From the NCBI GenBank assembly GCA_021817565.1, contig JAKAUP010000003.1:124001-188000 (forward strand): DNA of 64,000 nt, given 5' to 3'. The position numbers were made by a program, and so were the translations under genes. How positions within the stretch are numbered: the first letter of the stretch is position 1; each line of letters starts with the position of its first letter. This document shows positions 9,196 to 18,089 of the stretch, in pieces. The notes under the pieces are model-generated. The model searched no databases. It was not told the origin of the DNA and saw only the letters and a list, made by a program, of their open reading frames with translations. The stretch comes from Microcaldota archaeon (GTDB lineage: Archaea; Micrarchaeota; Micrarchaeia; Micrarchaeales; Micrarchaeaceae).

Positions 9196-9810
9196 GTGGT
9201 ACGCTTGGTAGAGTTAATTATATTTGACTTGGGAGGAGTTATAGTCGACTTTAATGAGGAGATGTACGTCAAGTACATGAGCCCAAAATTAGGCATCGGT
9301 TATAATAGGATGCACAGGGCGGTAGTGGACAATCTGAGACCTTACGAGATTGGAAAGATAAACTTTCAGACTTTTAGAAAAAGGTGCCTCAGTAAAATGG
9401 GTTTGAATGGCGATACCGATATGCAGTGGAACAGCGCATTCCTCAAGCTCGCGCGCACAAATAAGGATGTGGAGAGACTTGTACGGAAGCTGCATGATGA
9501 TTATGATTATTCTACTGCCCTGATAACGAACATATCAAAGACGAGGTATGATATGGCATGCAGATACAAATTCGACCCGACAATATTTGATAAGAAGTTT
9601 ACCTCGTTCCGGCTCGGGATGGCAAAGCCATCGAGATTTATATATAGGAGGGTGTTGGACGAGATGAACACAAAGCCCTCTGATGCGGTATTTATAGACA
9701 ACCTTAAGAAGAATGTTGATGGGGCAGAAGCGATAGGTATACATGGAATCGTGTTTAAGAATTATAGGCAGTTGGCAAATGATTTGGGGAACTTGGGAGT
9801 GTTGAAATGA
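9196..9810 (+). CDS. HAD-superfamily hydrolase, subfamily IA
   Basis: Small phosphatase-like protein of 204 residues. Motif I is IIFDLGGVIVDFN; motif II is ALITNISK; the lysine region is RLGMAKPSRFIYRRVLDEM; motif III/IV is AVFIDNLKKNVDGAEAIGIHGI. This matches the family with epoxide-hydrolase N-terminal-like phosphatases and alpha-D-glucose-1-phosphate phosphatase (HAD-IA variant 3). Substrate unknown. The GTG start sits about 25 nt after the TATA box CTTTTTATAC (about 9163-9172). Its stop overlaps the start of the proline dehydrogenase gene by 4 nt (ATGA), so the two are translationally coupled. Confidence 0.82.
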   Translation: MVRLVELIIFDLGGVIVDFNEEMYVKYMSPKLGIGYNRMHRAVVDNLRPYEIGKINFQTFRKRCLSKMGLNGDTDMQWNSAFLKLARTNKDVERLVRKLHDDYDYSTALITNISKTRYDMACRYKFDPTIFDKKFTSFRLGMAKPSRFIYRRVLDEMNTKPSDAVFIDNLKKNVDGAEAIGIHGIVFKNYRQLANDLGNLGVLK

Positions 9811-10664
9811 GCGGGACCATAGAGAGGGTATTTTCCGGAAGGTGGATTGCAGGTCCATCCATAGCTGATGCTGTGAGAGAGGCGAAGCGTATACAGTCTT
9901 ATCAAATAGTTCCCATAGTCAATTACCTGGGGGAAGCATATAAGGAGAAAAAGAGTGTTGAGAGAACTATACGCATATACATGAAATTGATTGATACGCT
10001 GAAAAGGAATAGGCTTGAGTTTAACATATCATTGAAGCCTTCCCAGCTTGGCGTACTGATAGACAAAGGTTATTGCTCTGCAAACTATTCGAAAGTTGTA
10101 AGGTATGCGAGAAGGGCAGGCATTTTTGTATGGCTGGACATGGAAGAAAGCTCCATAGTTGACGATACGATAGCACTATACAAAAAGGAGATAGGGAATG
10201 GAGGGGTAGGCATATGCATACAGTCTTACCTTAAGAGGAGCGCGGGAGATATAACAAGTATAACAAAGTTGGATGGTGCGGTTATACGCCTTGTCAAGGG
10301 AGCGTATTCAGCTGGAACGGACACTGCATACAATGACAGGGATAAGGTTACGGCAAATTACTACAGGCTCATGCTCCAGCTATTTAAGAACGGGAAGAAA
10401 TTCACCATAGCGACGCACGATGCTAAGATAATATCAAGGGCGCTGGCGCTGAATAAGAGGTATAAGAGGGATGTTACTTTCGCGATGCTTAGGGGGATAA
10501 GGAATGATTATCTGATAAAACTTGCAAAATCAGGGCACAAAACCACGATGTACCTGCCATTTGGGGAGGAATGGATCTCTTACTCCTACAGAAGGCTCAG
10601 AGAGGCAGGCCATCTCTCGCTCATTATAAGATCGCTGCTGGAACCTTCTGCTGAAGGACTATAA
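9807..10664 (+). CDS. Proline dehydrogenase (FAD-dependent)
   Basis: Oxidises L-proline to pyrroline-5-carboxylate, passing electrons through FAD to quinone. The 285-residue protein is a single-domain ProDH barrel with family motifs IVNYLGEAYKE, ISLKPSQLG, FVWLDMEES, IRLVKGAY, TIATHD and MYLPFGEEWISYSYRRLRE; the last holds the substrate-binding Arg pair. No P5C dehydrogenase lies beside it. Coupled by a 4-nt overlap to the upstream HAD gene. With the cytochrome b at 51 kb it hints at amino-acid-fuelled respiration. Confidence 0.9.
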   Translation: MSGTIERVFSGRWIAGPSIADAVREAKRIQSYQIVPIVNYLGEAYKEKKSVERTIRIYMKLIDTLKRNRLEFNISLKPSQLGVLIDKGYCSANYSKVVRYARRAGIFVWLDMEESSIVDDTIALYKKEIGNGGVGICIQSYLKRSAGDITSITKLDGAVIRLVKGAYSAGTDTAYNDRDKVTANYYRLMLQLFKNGKKFTIATHDAKIISRALALNKRYKRDVTFAMLRGIRNDYLIKLAKSGHKTTMYLPFGEEWISYSYRRLREAGHLSLIIRSLLEPSAEGL

Positions 10665-10732
10665 TGGATGGAAGGTGTCCACATAAAAATATAAATCTCA
10701 TCTTTACTATCTAGGTACTGACAAGTGCTTAA

Positions 10733-12196
10733 ATGGAGAAATCTTCAGCAGATGATAAAGCGAACCGCAGCATAACGGCTAGCAAGCATGCTAATTTTTC
10801 AGAATGGTATGTGCAGGTGCTCATAAAATCGGATTTTATAGATTATACCTCAGTATCGGGATGCATAGCGTTCAGGCCTGATTCATACTTCGCGTGGGAG
10901 AGAGTGAGGGATTATGTTGATCCGCGACTGAAGGAAGATGGAGTAGAAAACGTTTACTTCCCATCGCTTATACCAGAGCACCTGCTCCAGAAAGAGAAGG
11001 ATCATGTGGAGGGTTTTACACCGGAAGTGGCTTGGGTAACGCAGACGGGCAACAGCAAACTGGATGAAAGGTTGGCAGTGCGCCCCACATCAGAAGCAAT
11101 AATGTATGAGAGTCTTTCTAAGTGGATACGCTCCTGGAGGGATCTGCCCATGAGGTTAAATCAGTGGAACAGCGTGGTGCGCTGGGAATTCAAACATCCG
11201 ACGCCGTTCCTCCGCACAAGGGAATTCCTTTGGAACGAGGGCCACTCGGCTTTCGCCACAAAAGAGGAAGAGGAAGCTGAAATGATGCGCATAATGAACA
11301 TTTACGGACAGGCGCTGAAGGATACAATGGCGATTTTCGGCGTACTCGGGAGAAAGACGCAGAGCGAGAAGTTTGCAGGGGCTGTTGACAGCTTCAGCTT
11401 TGAGCATTTTATGCCAGATGGAAAGGGTGTGCAGGGGCCAGCTTTCCATATGGATGAACAGCTTTTCTCAAAGGCATTCGATATTAGTTTTACCAGAAAG
11501 GACGAGAAAAAAGATTACGTTTACCAGAACACATATGCAATATCTACAAGGGAATTCGGGGTAATGGTAGCTACGCACTCAGACGATAAGGGTCTGGTGA
11601 TGCCGCCAAACATTGCAAGGTTCCAGGTGGTAATAGTTCCGATATACAATGATAAAAACAGGCAGGAAGTGCTTTCGTATGCTGCGGAATTTAAAAAGAT
11701 GCTAGACGGGAAGGCGAGGGTAATACTGGACGACCGCGATGAATATTCGCCTGGTTGGAAGTTCAATGAGTGGGAACTCAAAGGAACGCCGGTAAGAGTT
11801 GAGATAGGGGGCAGAGAGGCGGCAGAGAATGTGCTAACGGTTTACACGCGTTACAACTCGTCTAAGGAGAAGGTTGAAATCCGCGATTTTGTGGACAAGA
11901 TAAAAGATAGGCTGGAAGGCATACAGCAAGCAATGTATCAGAACTCAAAGAGCTTCATGCTTTCTAGGATAAAGAGGTGTACGTCAATTGAAGAGCTGGG
12001 AAGGCTTGTTGAGGGAGGTTTTATGGCACAGGCGCCGTGGTGCGGCTCGGCGGATTGTGAGAAGAGCATAAAGGATAAGACTGGAGCAAAGGCAACGAAC
12101 ATGCCATTTGAAGCGCAGTCGGAAGCGGAAGGGAAAAAGTGCGTTTACTGCGGGAAGGATGCAGCGCACATTGTCAACTTTGCAAGATCGCATTGA
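10733..12196 (+). CDS. proS: Prolyl-tRNA synthetase, archaeal/eukaryotic type
   Basis: Class II synthetase charging tRNA-Pro. Motif 2 region shows RPTSEAIMYESLSKWIRSW and FLRTREFLWNEGHSAFAT; motif 3 lies in the GTPVRVEIGGREA region joined to the anticodon-binding domain. There is no bacterial editing insertion. The C-terminal extension has the zinc-type cysteines WCGSADC and KCVYCG and ends in a conserved aromatic-rich tail, as in archaeal ProRS. TATA-like AAAAATATAAAT lies at about 10684-10695. The stop codon is 3 nt before tRNA-Gln, implying a joint transcript. Confidence 0.95.
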   Translation: MEKSSADDKANRSITASKHANFSEWYVQVLIKSDFIDYTSVSGCIAFRPDSYFAWERVRDYVDPRLKEDGVENVYFPSLIPEHLLQKEKDHVEGFTPEVAWVTQTGNSKLDERLAVRPTSEAIMYESLSKWIRSWRDLPMRLNQWNSVVRWEFKHPTPFLRTREFLWNEGHSAFATKEEEEAEMMRIMNIYGQALKDTMAIFGVLGRKTQSEKFAGAVDSFSFEHFMPDGKGVQGPAFHMDEQLFSKAFDISFTRKDEKKDYVYQNTYAISTREFGVMVATHSDDKGLVMPPNIARFQVVIVPIYNDKNRQEVLSYAAEFKKMLDGKARVILDDRDEYSPGWKFNEWELKGTPVRVEIGGREAAENVLTVYTRYNSSKEKVEIRDFVDKIKDRLEGIQQAMYQNSKSFMLSRIKRCTSIEELGRLVEGGFMAQAPWCGSADCEKSIKDKTGAKATNMPFEAQSEAEGKKCVYCGKDAAHIVNFARSH

Positions 12197-12199
12197 CGG

Positions 12200-12272
12200 A
12201 GCCCCGTCATCTAGCGGCCAAGGATAGCGGGCTTTGGACCCGCGCACATCGGTTCGAATCCGGTCGGGGCTA
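12200..12272 (+). tRNA. tRNA-Gln (anticodon TTG)
   Basis: Acceptor AGCCCCG pairs with CGGGGCT, discriminator A; anticodon stem GCGGG/CCCGC with loop CTTTGGA (anticodon TTG); T arm ATCGG-TTCGAAT-CCGGT. No intron, CCA not encoded. It begins only 3 nt after the proS stop, so it must be processed from a longer transcript or use a promoter inside proS. Confidence 0.93.
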
Positions 12273-12610
12273 TATGTGCATTGGGGTTATATATAACTCG
12301 ATGAAATATTCCCTTTTATAACATAGTTTTAGCATGGAAAGGGCTGAGAAAGACTAGGCTATGCTCCCATAATGGCCAATAATGGAAGTAGTGATAGGAT
12401 AAGTATCATGAATACAAAAAACCAGAAAATGATGGTTATGAAGAATCTCTCAGTTTTAAACAGCCATCACGAGCAGATTTACTGATAGCTATTTATCTCC
12501 TTATTAATTAGCCATGCCTTTTGTATCGCGCCAAAACTCCCAAACGCAAAAAGAGGAGCGGAAAGTCGGCAAAATGGTAGAAACAAAAAATGTTTTGCCT
12601 CATATGAAGT
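12273..12610. other. 338-bp intergenic region downstream of tRNA-Gln
   Basis: No credible ORF. It contains GGGGTTATATATAACTC (12283-12299), whose centre GTTATATATAAC is a perfect 12-bp palindrome and which recurs at 59377-59393. Around 12427-12485 there are ATGATGG and CTGA strings 50 nt apart that could be boxes of a C/D guide RNA, but the internal boxes and a terminal stem are poor. The 3' end of the methyltransferase gene on the other strand bounds it. Confidence 0.5.
12283..12299. repeat. 17-bp sequence repeated at 59377-59393
   Basis: GGGGTTATATATAACTC is present here once, 10 nt past tRNA-Gln, and again as the right arm of a perfect inverted repeat at 59.35 kb. Function unknown; it could be a regulator site or a recombination scar. 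Confidence 0.6.
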
Positions 12611-13465
12611 TTACTTTGTTGCTATTACTCCCCTATAGCTTTTTCTCACGTTTTTAAACCCGGCCTTATATAACCTACTAGTCACTCCCTTCAAGTAGTC
12701 AATTTTATATTCACGCGGTACTCTCCCGCCACCTACAAAATGATAAAGGGATCCGCCCTTCTTCAACACTCTAAATAATTCGGTGTAGAAATCAGCTGAA
12801 TATAGTGTCCCTTCCATCTTCAAGTTTGGCGGATCGTGCAGCATTAAATCGAATTCGTCTGCTTCAAGATATTTGATTGCTGAGCGTATGTCAGAATTAG
12901 CTAGCTCTATCTTTTTATTCTCGAACGCATTTCTGGACCACGGATTTATATGAGCTATCTCTATAACGCTTGGGGAGATTTCATAGGTACGCACCTTCTT
13001 TGCACCGCTGCGTGCTAAATCTATGGCGGTATACCCTAGGCCAAAACAGGTATCAATTACATTTCCGTATATATTTCCAAGAGCACTCACTTTATTACGC
13101 GCTTCTTCGACAGGGTTGGAATATGATACGGCATGCATCATATTACCATTTATCCATAAAGTAGGAGACCGGTCTATGCGTGGTTCGTATAACTTGTATA
13201 CTCTGTTGTTCTCAAACGAATATATGAATGTCAAGTTTCCGCCCCCCACTAGAAAACAATCTTCAGGGCGTCGTCTTTTGTTTATTTTTTCAAGTTGTTT
13301 TAATTCTATCCTCTGCCCGTCTTGAAAAACAATCTCAGTTTCGTATTTTATTACTGTGCTGTAGGTTAATCCGAGATCCAAACTTATGGATATATCGCCA
13401 ATTTTGTGCTTCAAAATTTCGGTTATATGATAGCCGGAAACAACTAACTGCTGGTTTCTACTCAT
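12611..13465 (-). CDS. Predicted archaeal SAM-dependent methyltransferase (COG2521-like)
   Basis: Class I methyltransferase-fold protein, 284 residues. After an N-terminal beta-rich region (1-110), motif I is VIDTCFGLGYTAIDLARSGA, followed by VRTYEISPSVIEIAHINPW, and motif IV is LMLHDPPN, then VLKKGGSLYHFVGGG. The TCFGLGYTA and NPWS features are typical of an archaeal family annotated only as predicted methyltransferase. The DPPN motif suits amino-group methylation of a base or protein, but no substrate is known. Strand-mates upstream and downstream are far away, so it is probably monocistronic. Confidence 0.8.
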   Translation of the reverse strand: MSRNQQLVVSGYHITEILKHKIGDISISLDLGLTYSTVIKYETEIVFQDGQRIELKQLEKINKRRRPEDCFLVGGGNLTFIYSFENNRVYKLYEPRIDRSPTLWINGNMMHAVSYSNPVEEARNKVSALGNIYGNVIDTCFGLGYTAIDLARSGAKKVRTYEISPSVIEIAHINPWSRNAFENKKIELANSDIRSAIKYLEADEFDLMLHDPPNLKMEGTLYSADFYTELFRVLKKGGSLYHFVGGGRVPREYKIDYLKGVTSRLYKAGFKNVRKSYRGVIATK

Positions 13466-13716
13466 AAAAAGACTTCACACAATGGAATCAAACGTTTTAA
13501 CATGTATTTTGGCCGTGATTATGGTTTCCAGTACAACCACGCATTTCTTGTAGTACGTCTCTCTTTGAATTTATCCCAAAGCCCCAAAGGAATTTGGGTT
13601 TCACATATTTTTCTTGCTCCTTTCCCACTTTTTCACCTTGATATGTTTTTGTATACATACTTTTATAACATATCACACCTTGTTTTCAGCGCGCCCTTTA
13701 TTGTAGAGTGTTTGCA

Positions 13717-14358
13717 TTAGTCCCTTTTGAAGAAATTGAAGTACGGTTTCCTCGTTACCTTATAAAAGATTGTGTCGGATATAATGAGCCCGAATAGGAC
13801 CATTAACCATACACCCAGTCCGAAGATATGTTCCTGATAGGGATAATGCGAAAGTCTCCATATATATACCAGAATTATAAACACGTAAACGAACGACCTT
13901 TTGTTTTTTAATCTGGCTGGCAGGTTTTGGATTATTTGAACGAGAAAAAGGAGACTGATTACGATTGCGGTGAAGATGATGTCAACGCTGAACAACGAGG
14001 TTCCGCCTTGGAAGCACTTTGTGGAATTGAGATAGAAAGGCGCTATTATCAGCTGGGTTATGTATATGCCTAAAAGGAAAAGATTGATCTTGGGCCTTTT
14101 TATTACATACGACAGTGGGAGAAATAGCAGTACCACTAATACGGTATAGAATAGGTTGTATTGATATGAAACGGCATTTGGGAGCGTTGTTTCTGTGTAC
14201 GCATTAAACGGCCCTATTATACTCCCATATATTTTTCCTGCAAACGTAGACGTATTTGTATAGAGACAGGTTTGCGCTGGACTGTTTACTTGATAAAGTG
14301 TGCTTACGAGTAGGATAATACAAACTAGGATTATTGGGATGTAGTATAATTTATTCAT
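13717..14358 (-). CDS. Multi-pass membrane protein of unknown function
   Basis: Not recognised. About 213 residues with six hydrophobic stretches: an N-terminal anchor (YYIPIILVCIILLVSTLY), an exported loop with two Cys and NTS/NST-type glycosylation sequons, then helices around LFYTVLVVLLFLPLSYVI, FLLGIYITQLIIAPFYL, VDIIFTAIVISLLFLVQII, FVYVFIILVYI and GVWLMVLFGLIISDTI. It ends with a basic cytoplasmic tail. The frame is open to 14424 but ATG 14358 directly precedes the first helix. It lies about 115 nt below the EamA transporter on the same strand and could be the last gene of that operon. Confidence 0.7.
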   Translation of the reverse strand: MNKLYYIPIILVCIILLVSTLYQVNSPAQTCLYTNTSTFAGKIYGSIIGPFNAYTETTLPNAVSYQYNLFYTVLVVLLFLPLSYVIKRPKINLFLLGIYITQLIIAPFYLNSTKCFQGGTSLFSVDIIFTAIVISLLFLVQIIQNLPARLKNKRSFVYVFIILVYIWRLSHYPYQEHIFGLGVWLMVLFGLIISDTIFYKVTRKPYFNFFKRD

Positions 14359-14473
14359 TTTACTACCATAATACTTTACCTTTGTTATCTTGTTTTCTTT
14401 ACTTATTCCTTTCCCTGAAGACACCAGCTACCGAAAGGCCCGAATTTGGAAAGACATGCCCTATTCGCCACAG

Positions 14474-15358
14474 TTATATGGATATGGCAATTATACCGAG
14501 AAGGATTGCGATGGCGCCTATGTACTGGTTATAGGTTGGTCTCTCCTTGAATATGAACATTGCGAGCGCTATTGTGACTGCGGGTGCTGCCGAGGCAATC
14601 GGAGCCACTACTGCAATGTAGTTTCTTGTTATCCCTGCCCCAAATGTGAAGTTTCCGATGAGGCTCGCAAGGCCTGCTACAAGTATTGCCAATATCCATA
14701 TCCTACTTTTGTCAACTTTCCTGCTTCTTCGCTTTACGCTGCCTGCAATGACCGCAGATATCACCAGCGATGGAATAACATAAAGCACGCCAGCTGGAAA
14801 TATGCCAATCCTATATATGAGAAGTCCCAAGAAGAATGAAAATATGCCCCAGAGCAGCGCGGCAAAAATCCCGTACTCGACTCCGACAACCATGTTCTTT
14901 CTACTCAGTTTCAACTTTATTATGTCGCGCGGGTTGAATGACTCAAGCACAACGCCGCACACAATCATCCCGATTCCCAGAATCTGGATATATGCAAGCT
15001 TCTCTCCGAGTATGATTACGCTGAGTGCAACTGTGAGCACAGCCCATGTTGACGCTACCGGCGATACGATAAAGAGGCTTCCCAGTTCTGATCCTTTCGC
15101 AAAACTCATTGCGGCAAAAACACCGGTTATCCCCAGTATCATTATAAGCAGCAAATCCATGTTGTCTAGATTGAGCCTTTGATGCATGTAGATGAGGAGG
15201 ATAACCCCAATCGCCATTACAACGAATATGTAGAAAGTCGCATTTTTGTGCCCGATTTTTCTTGAGGTAAATGCGTAGAGGAAATCGGCTATTCCCCAAA
15301 GAAACATTGTTAATATTCCGAAGAGTATGGCGAAACCAATCAGGAAGACACCTGTCAA
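14474..15358 (-). CDS. EamA/DMT-family transporter
   Basis: Ten-helix drug/metabolite transporter of 294 residues in the cytoplasmic membrane, made of two EamA repeats (about 10-135 and 155-294). Each repeat ends with the family features LGEKLAYIQILGIGMIVCGV and FKERPTYNQYIGAIAILLGI. Substrate unknown; relatives export amino acids, nucleosides or sugars. Its start overlaps the end of the upstream zinc-finger membrane protein gene by 4 nt, placing it in the S26e-led operon. Confidence 0.85.
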   Translation of the reverse strand: MTGVFLIGFAILFGILTMFLWGIADFLYAFTSRKIGHKNATFYIFVVMAIGVILLIYMHQRLNLDNMDLLLIMILGITGVFAAMSFAKGSELGSLFIVSPVASTWAVLTVALSVIILGEKLAYIQILGIGMIVCGVVLESFNPRDIIKLKLSRKNMVVGVEYGIFAALLWGIFSFFLGLLIYRIGIFPAGVLYVIPSLVISAVIAGSVKRRSRKVDKSRIWILAILVAGLASLIGNFTFGAGITRNYIAVVAPIASAAPAVTIALAMFIFKERPTYNQYIGAIAILLGIIAISI

Positions 15359-16452
15359 TAGCTTGTTAGGTTGGATAGGTCTGCGCCGGCATAAGTTTCT
15401 ATGTTGACTGTGTCACTTGGCACGTATTCGAATTCGTGTTCCTTGTAGAGTATTGTTATTGCAAGCGCTAAGAACGAGATTATGGCGATGATAAGTATAT
15501 AGTCACGTATGTAAACGAGGTAAGCATACGAGAACGCCGTTACCGAAAATATATTTATTGCAACGCTGTATATGAAGGAGCGCGTTGTATTGGCAAGCAT
15601 CGATATTCCGGCGATAAAGCTGAGCAGGGAGATGATTGCGCCTAGTATCGGAAACAGGTTCACAAAGTTCTCAAATTGGATTAGGCCGGAAAAATTCCCG
15701 TGGATAACATTTGGAAGAACCATGAAAAGCTTGCTTCCTTGATATATTACCTGATTGTAACCGAAGTATACGAACAGTATAAACATGAGCATCATGAGCG
15801 CGCCAGCGCATACCTGCACATACTGATAACTGGTGTTTTTATTCTCTACGGGCTTCTCACTCTTGTCAACATCCTCCAGGCAGAATGGATTCCCGTCCTT
15901 TTCTATTATATCTTCATAGCAAAATGGCCTACCGCAGTATTTGCATATGTTGTATGCGTTTCGCCAGGGGTGCCAGATGCATCTGAGGGAGCCGTCGCTC
16001 TCTTTCTCCTCCCTTTCGGTAAGATAACCAGGTGGGACGCCGGCAGCCTCTATCTGTTGCGATGTGAATGATTTTACTGAAGCAGGCTTTGTCTCACCCT
16101 GCTCGACATAATTGGCTTTGTTTATGAGTTCTGAGCTTTTAACACTCTCAACCTTCCCGGGTTTTCCTAGAACCGATGCGGGTTGGGACGCCTTCTGCTG
16201 GATGGCTGTTGGGGCGACTTGCTGCGCCGCCATCTTTGTTGCTATGAGCGAGTCTTGCGCTGCGCTTATCTTTACTGCAAGCACTTTCGCTTGCGCTATC
16301 ATAGAATTAAGCTGCGCGATGTCTTTAGCTGCGTCCCTTTTGAGCTTCATATCCTTTGAGACCGCCTCTTTCTGCTTGATGATGCTGGCCGAAAGCGACC
16401 TCATCTGCGCTATCATCTGCTGAATCTCACGCTCAAGCGATTCCTCCGACAT
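15355..16452 (-). CDS. Coiled-coil, B-box-like zinc finger, multi-helix membrane protein
   Basis: Unknown function, 365 residues. Order: N-terminal coiled coil (about 1-75), an Ala/Gln/Pro/Ser linker, then a treble-clef or B-box-like zinc site CIWHPWRNAYNICKYCGRPFC with CLEDV further on, and four to five transmembrane helices in the C-terminal half (about 210-345). The site resembles the zinc motifs in archaeal and bacterial membrane proteins annotated B-box zinc finger. It lies 2 nt after a second coiled-coil gene and overlaps the EamA gene by 4 nt. Coiled-coil proteins encoded beside a ribosomal protein may connect ribosomes or mRNA to the membrane, but that is a guess. Confidence 0.7.
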   Translation of the reverse strand: MSEESLEREIQQMIAQMRSLSASIIKQKEAVSKDMKLKRDAAKDIAQLNSMIAQAKVLAVKISAAQDSLIATKMAAQQVAPTAIQQKASQPASVLGKPGKVESVKSSELINKANYVEQGETKPASVKSFTSQQIEAAGVPPGYLTEREEKESDGSLRCIWHPWRNAYNICKYCGRPFCYEDIIEKDGNPFCLEDVDKSEKPVENKNTSYQYVQVCAGALMMLMFILFVYFGYNQVIYQGSKLFMVLPNVIHGNFSGLIQFENFVNLFPILGAIISLLSFIAGISMLANTTRSFIYSVAINIFSVTAFSYAYLVYIRDYILIIAIISFLALAITILYKEHEFEYVPSDTVNIETYAGADLSNLTSY

Positions 16453-16454
16453 GC

Positions 16455-16874
16455 TTAACCACTCTTAAGCTTCGATATTTCCTTCTGCTTTTCGCTTATC
16501 TTATCAAGCATCTCCAACACATTGTCCACGCTTTCTTCTATCTCGTTTATCTGCTCGTCAGGATTGACGATTAGCGATATTCCTTTTTGGACGGTTGGCT
16601 GTTGGGATTGGATTTGCGGTTGGGGCTGAATCTGCTTCTGCGCAGCCTTTGACTGCGCGAGTATCTTCGCCTTCTCCCGCTTCTCCTTGATCTCGTTTAC
16701 CGCTCCCTTTGCCTCTGCCTTTATAGGCTTTATTATGTCCTCCTTTATAAAATCAAAATCGATCGAATGGCTCGGGTTTTTCCCAAGAGGCGTTTTATTG
16801 CCTTCCTGTTTCTGTGTTTTCCTTTCTGCCCTCATTCTGAATATAAGCAGATCCTTGTCGGGATTTATTGTCAT
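16455..16874 (-). CDS. Small Gln-rich coiled-coil protein
   Basis: 139 residues, highly charged and without hydrophobic segments. A central helix (AVNEIKEKREKAKILAQSKAA) leads into a QPQPQIQSQQP spacer and a C-terminal acidic helix (INEIEESVDNVLEMLDKI). Unrecognised. It overlaps the S26e gene by 4 nt (ATGA) and sits 2 nt before the next coiled-coil protein gene, so it is made with both. Heptad-like spacing in the two adjacent products suggests they could pair (inference). Confidence 0.7.
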   Translation of the reverse strand: MTINPDKDLLIFRMRAERKTQKQEGNKTPLGKNPSHSIDFDFIKEDIIKPIKAEAKGAVNEIKEKREKAKILAQSKAAQKQIQPQPQIQSQQPTVQKGISLIVNPDEQINEIEESVDNVLEMLDKISEKQKEISKLKSG

Positions 16875-17137
16875 CTGAACGACCTTTCGGAACGCTCCCT
16901 CGCCTCTCTCTTCTTTTTCTCGAATATGCCCCTGTGCTTTGCACAGCTTACGCAGTAGTATATCTTCCTCTTCTCAAAAAGTCTCACGTCTTTTGTAGTA
17001 TTCATGCCTGTGCCTATACTGAGCGCCTTCTCATAAGCAACGGCCTTGTTTCTTGGAGTCTTTCTTCCGCATGATTCGCAAACTACGATTGTATTCTTAC
17101 CTCTCAACTTAAACACCTGTATTATATTCAATACCAA
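16871..17137 (-). CDS. rps26e: Small-subunit ribosomal protein S26e
   Basis: Eukaryote-like 30S protein that contacts mRNA upstream of the start codon near the 3' end of 16S rRNA. The zinc site is VVCESCGRKTPRNKAVAYEK and YYCVSCAKHRGIF, followed by the basic tail KKKREARERSERS, all as in S26e. Archaeal distribution of S26e is patchy, which makes this a useful phylogenetic marker. The longest frame begins with TTG 17137; a second TTG at 17107 is nearer the conserved region and about 25-30 nt below the A/T box ATATTTTAATATTT (about 17133-17147), so the shorter 78-residue form is likely. First gene of a four-gene operon. Confidence 0.85.
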   Translation of the reverse strand: MVLNIIQVFKLRGKNTIVVCESCGRKTPRNKAVAYEKALSIGTGMNTTKDVRLFEKRKIYYCVSCAKHRGIFEKKKREARERSERSFR

Positions 17138-17178
17138 ATATTAAAATATGCGATGATTCAAATTTTTACAGCGATACG

Positions 17179-17520
17179 ATGCAGTCCATGGACGTTCCCT
17201 GTTCTTCCGACATAAGAGAAGCGATGTCTGCGGTAAAGATAGCTGTGGCGATATCCCTCTCGAAGGAGAGCAATATGCGAAATATCGAGATAGGGAAATC
17301 GCTCGGAGTAAGCGGTGCGGCCGTGACAAAGTATCTCTCCGGAAACTATTCGCGGAAGACAGCAAGGCTCGTATCTTACGTGATTGAAAAGAGAATGGAG
17401 AGGGGAGTAATGCGTTCGGTCTTATCGGATCTGGACGCGGAAAAGACTGAAGCGGAGGTCGAGCGTGCGGCTGCGCTTTTGCTGCTTGGCAAGCGTCTAT
17501 CTTCTCGACTTAAAGAATAG
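17179..17520 (+). CDS. Predicted HTH transcriptional regulator (XRE/Cro-like, COG2522-like)
   Basis: 113-residue DNA-binding protein. The helix-turn-helix is NIEIGKSLGVSGAAVTKYLSGNYS (about 38-61), flanked by helical segments; the C-terminal part is an Ala/Glu-rich helix. This matches small archaeal XRE-like regulators with an AAVTKYLSG recognition helix. It is divergent from the S26e operon and could regulate it (inference). Its last 24 nt overlap the 3' end of the translin gene on the other strand. Confidence 0.75.
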   Translation: MQSMDVPCSSDIREAMSAVKIAVAISLSKESNMRNIEIGKSLGVSGAAVTKYLSGNYSRKTARLVSYVIEKRMERGVMRSVLSDLDAEKTEAEVERAAALLLLGKRLSSRLKE

Positions 17521-18078
17521 AATCTCGCTGCCCGCGTTCTCCATTTGGATCCTTGCGACATCCTGCTTCCTCCTAAAGCCAGGCATGAGCGCCTCTGTAT
17601 ACCTCATCCCTCTCGTTATGTCGAATATGCTGCATATTATTAGGTAGAAGCGCTCCGCCTGCTTCAGCTCTCCGGAGTTTAACAGATCCGTAATCTCTCT
17701 CCTAAGCTCGCCGACAACGTCCATCATGCCAAGAAGGTACGCTTCGGCTGACACTCCAAGTTCGGAGATGCTCGGCACGGTTGCCCCCTTCTTTATGGAG
17801 TAGAGCGCCTCCGCTTCAGTGTATTCCTGAAGGGCTTGGAGCGCATGCCACCTGAACTCCCTGTCCACAGCCTTTAGCTTGTTTGCATAGTTTCTGAGCT
17901 TTTCCATAGAATCTTTGGATACGCTGCCTGCGTGTATCGCTGCGATTATCTTACCTGCAACCCTTATCGTGCTCTTTGATATCTCGTTTATCTCGTCCAA
18001 TGCCCTCTGCCTTGCCTCTATCTCCTGCTCAGCCTTGATGAATTCCTTTTCTATCCTTGCATTCTCATTCTTCTTCAT
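17497..18078 (-). CDS. Translin-family protein
   Basis: 193-residue all-helical protein of the translin/TRAX family, known in archaea and eukaryotes to form octameric single-stranded RNA/DNA-binding barrels; eukaryotic TRAX is a ribonuclease. The signature region is AEAYLLGMMDVVGELRREITDLL, followed by AERFYLIICSIFDITRGMRYTEALMPGFRRKQDVARIQME. Whether it keeps TRAX-like catalytic acidic residues cannot be settled by eye. The frame is open further upstream (to 18237) but that extension overlaps the glycosylase gene; ATG 18078 follows it by 11 nt. Likely co-transcribed with the glycosylase and GlyRS genes. Confidence 0.85.
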   Translation of the reverse strand: MKKNENARIEKEFIKAEQEIEARQRALDEINEISKSTIRVAGKIIAAIHAGSVSKDSMEKLRNYANKLKAVDREFRWHALQALQEYTEAEALYSIKKGATVPSISELGVSAEAYLLGMMDVVGELRREITDLLNSGELKQAERFYLIICSIFDITRGMRYTEALMPGFRRKQDVARIQMENAGSEILFFKSRR

Positions 18079-18089
18079 AATACCACGAT

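Noticed and set aside
12420-12490. Possible C/D box guide RNA (ATGATGG ... CTGA)
   Set aside because: Spacing fits loosely but D' and C' boxes are poor and no terminal stem or guide match to rRNA could be verified.
13502-13720. 72-residue ORF in the gap before the membrane-protein gene
   Set aside because: No promoter or homology; composition is that of spacer DNA with a CCCAAA/TTTGGG hairpin near 13575-13598.
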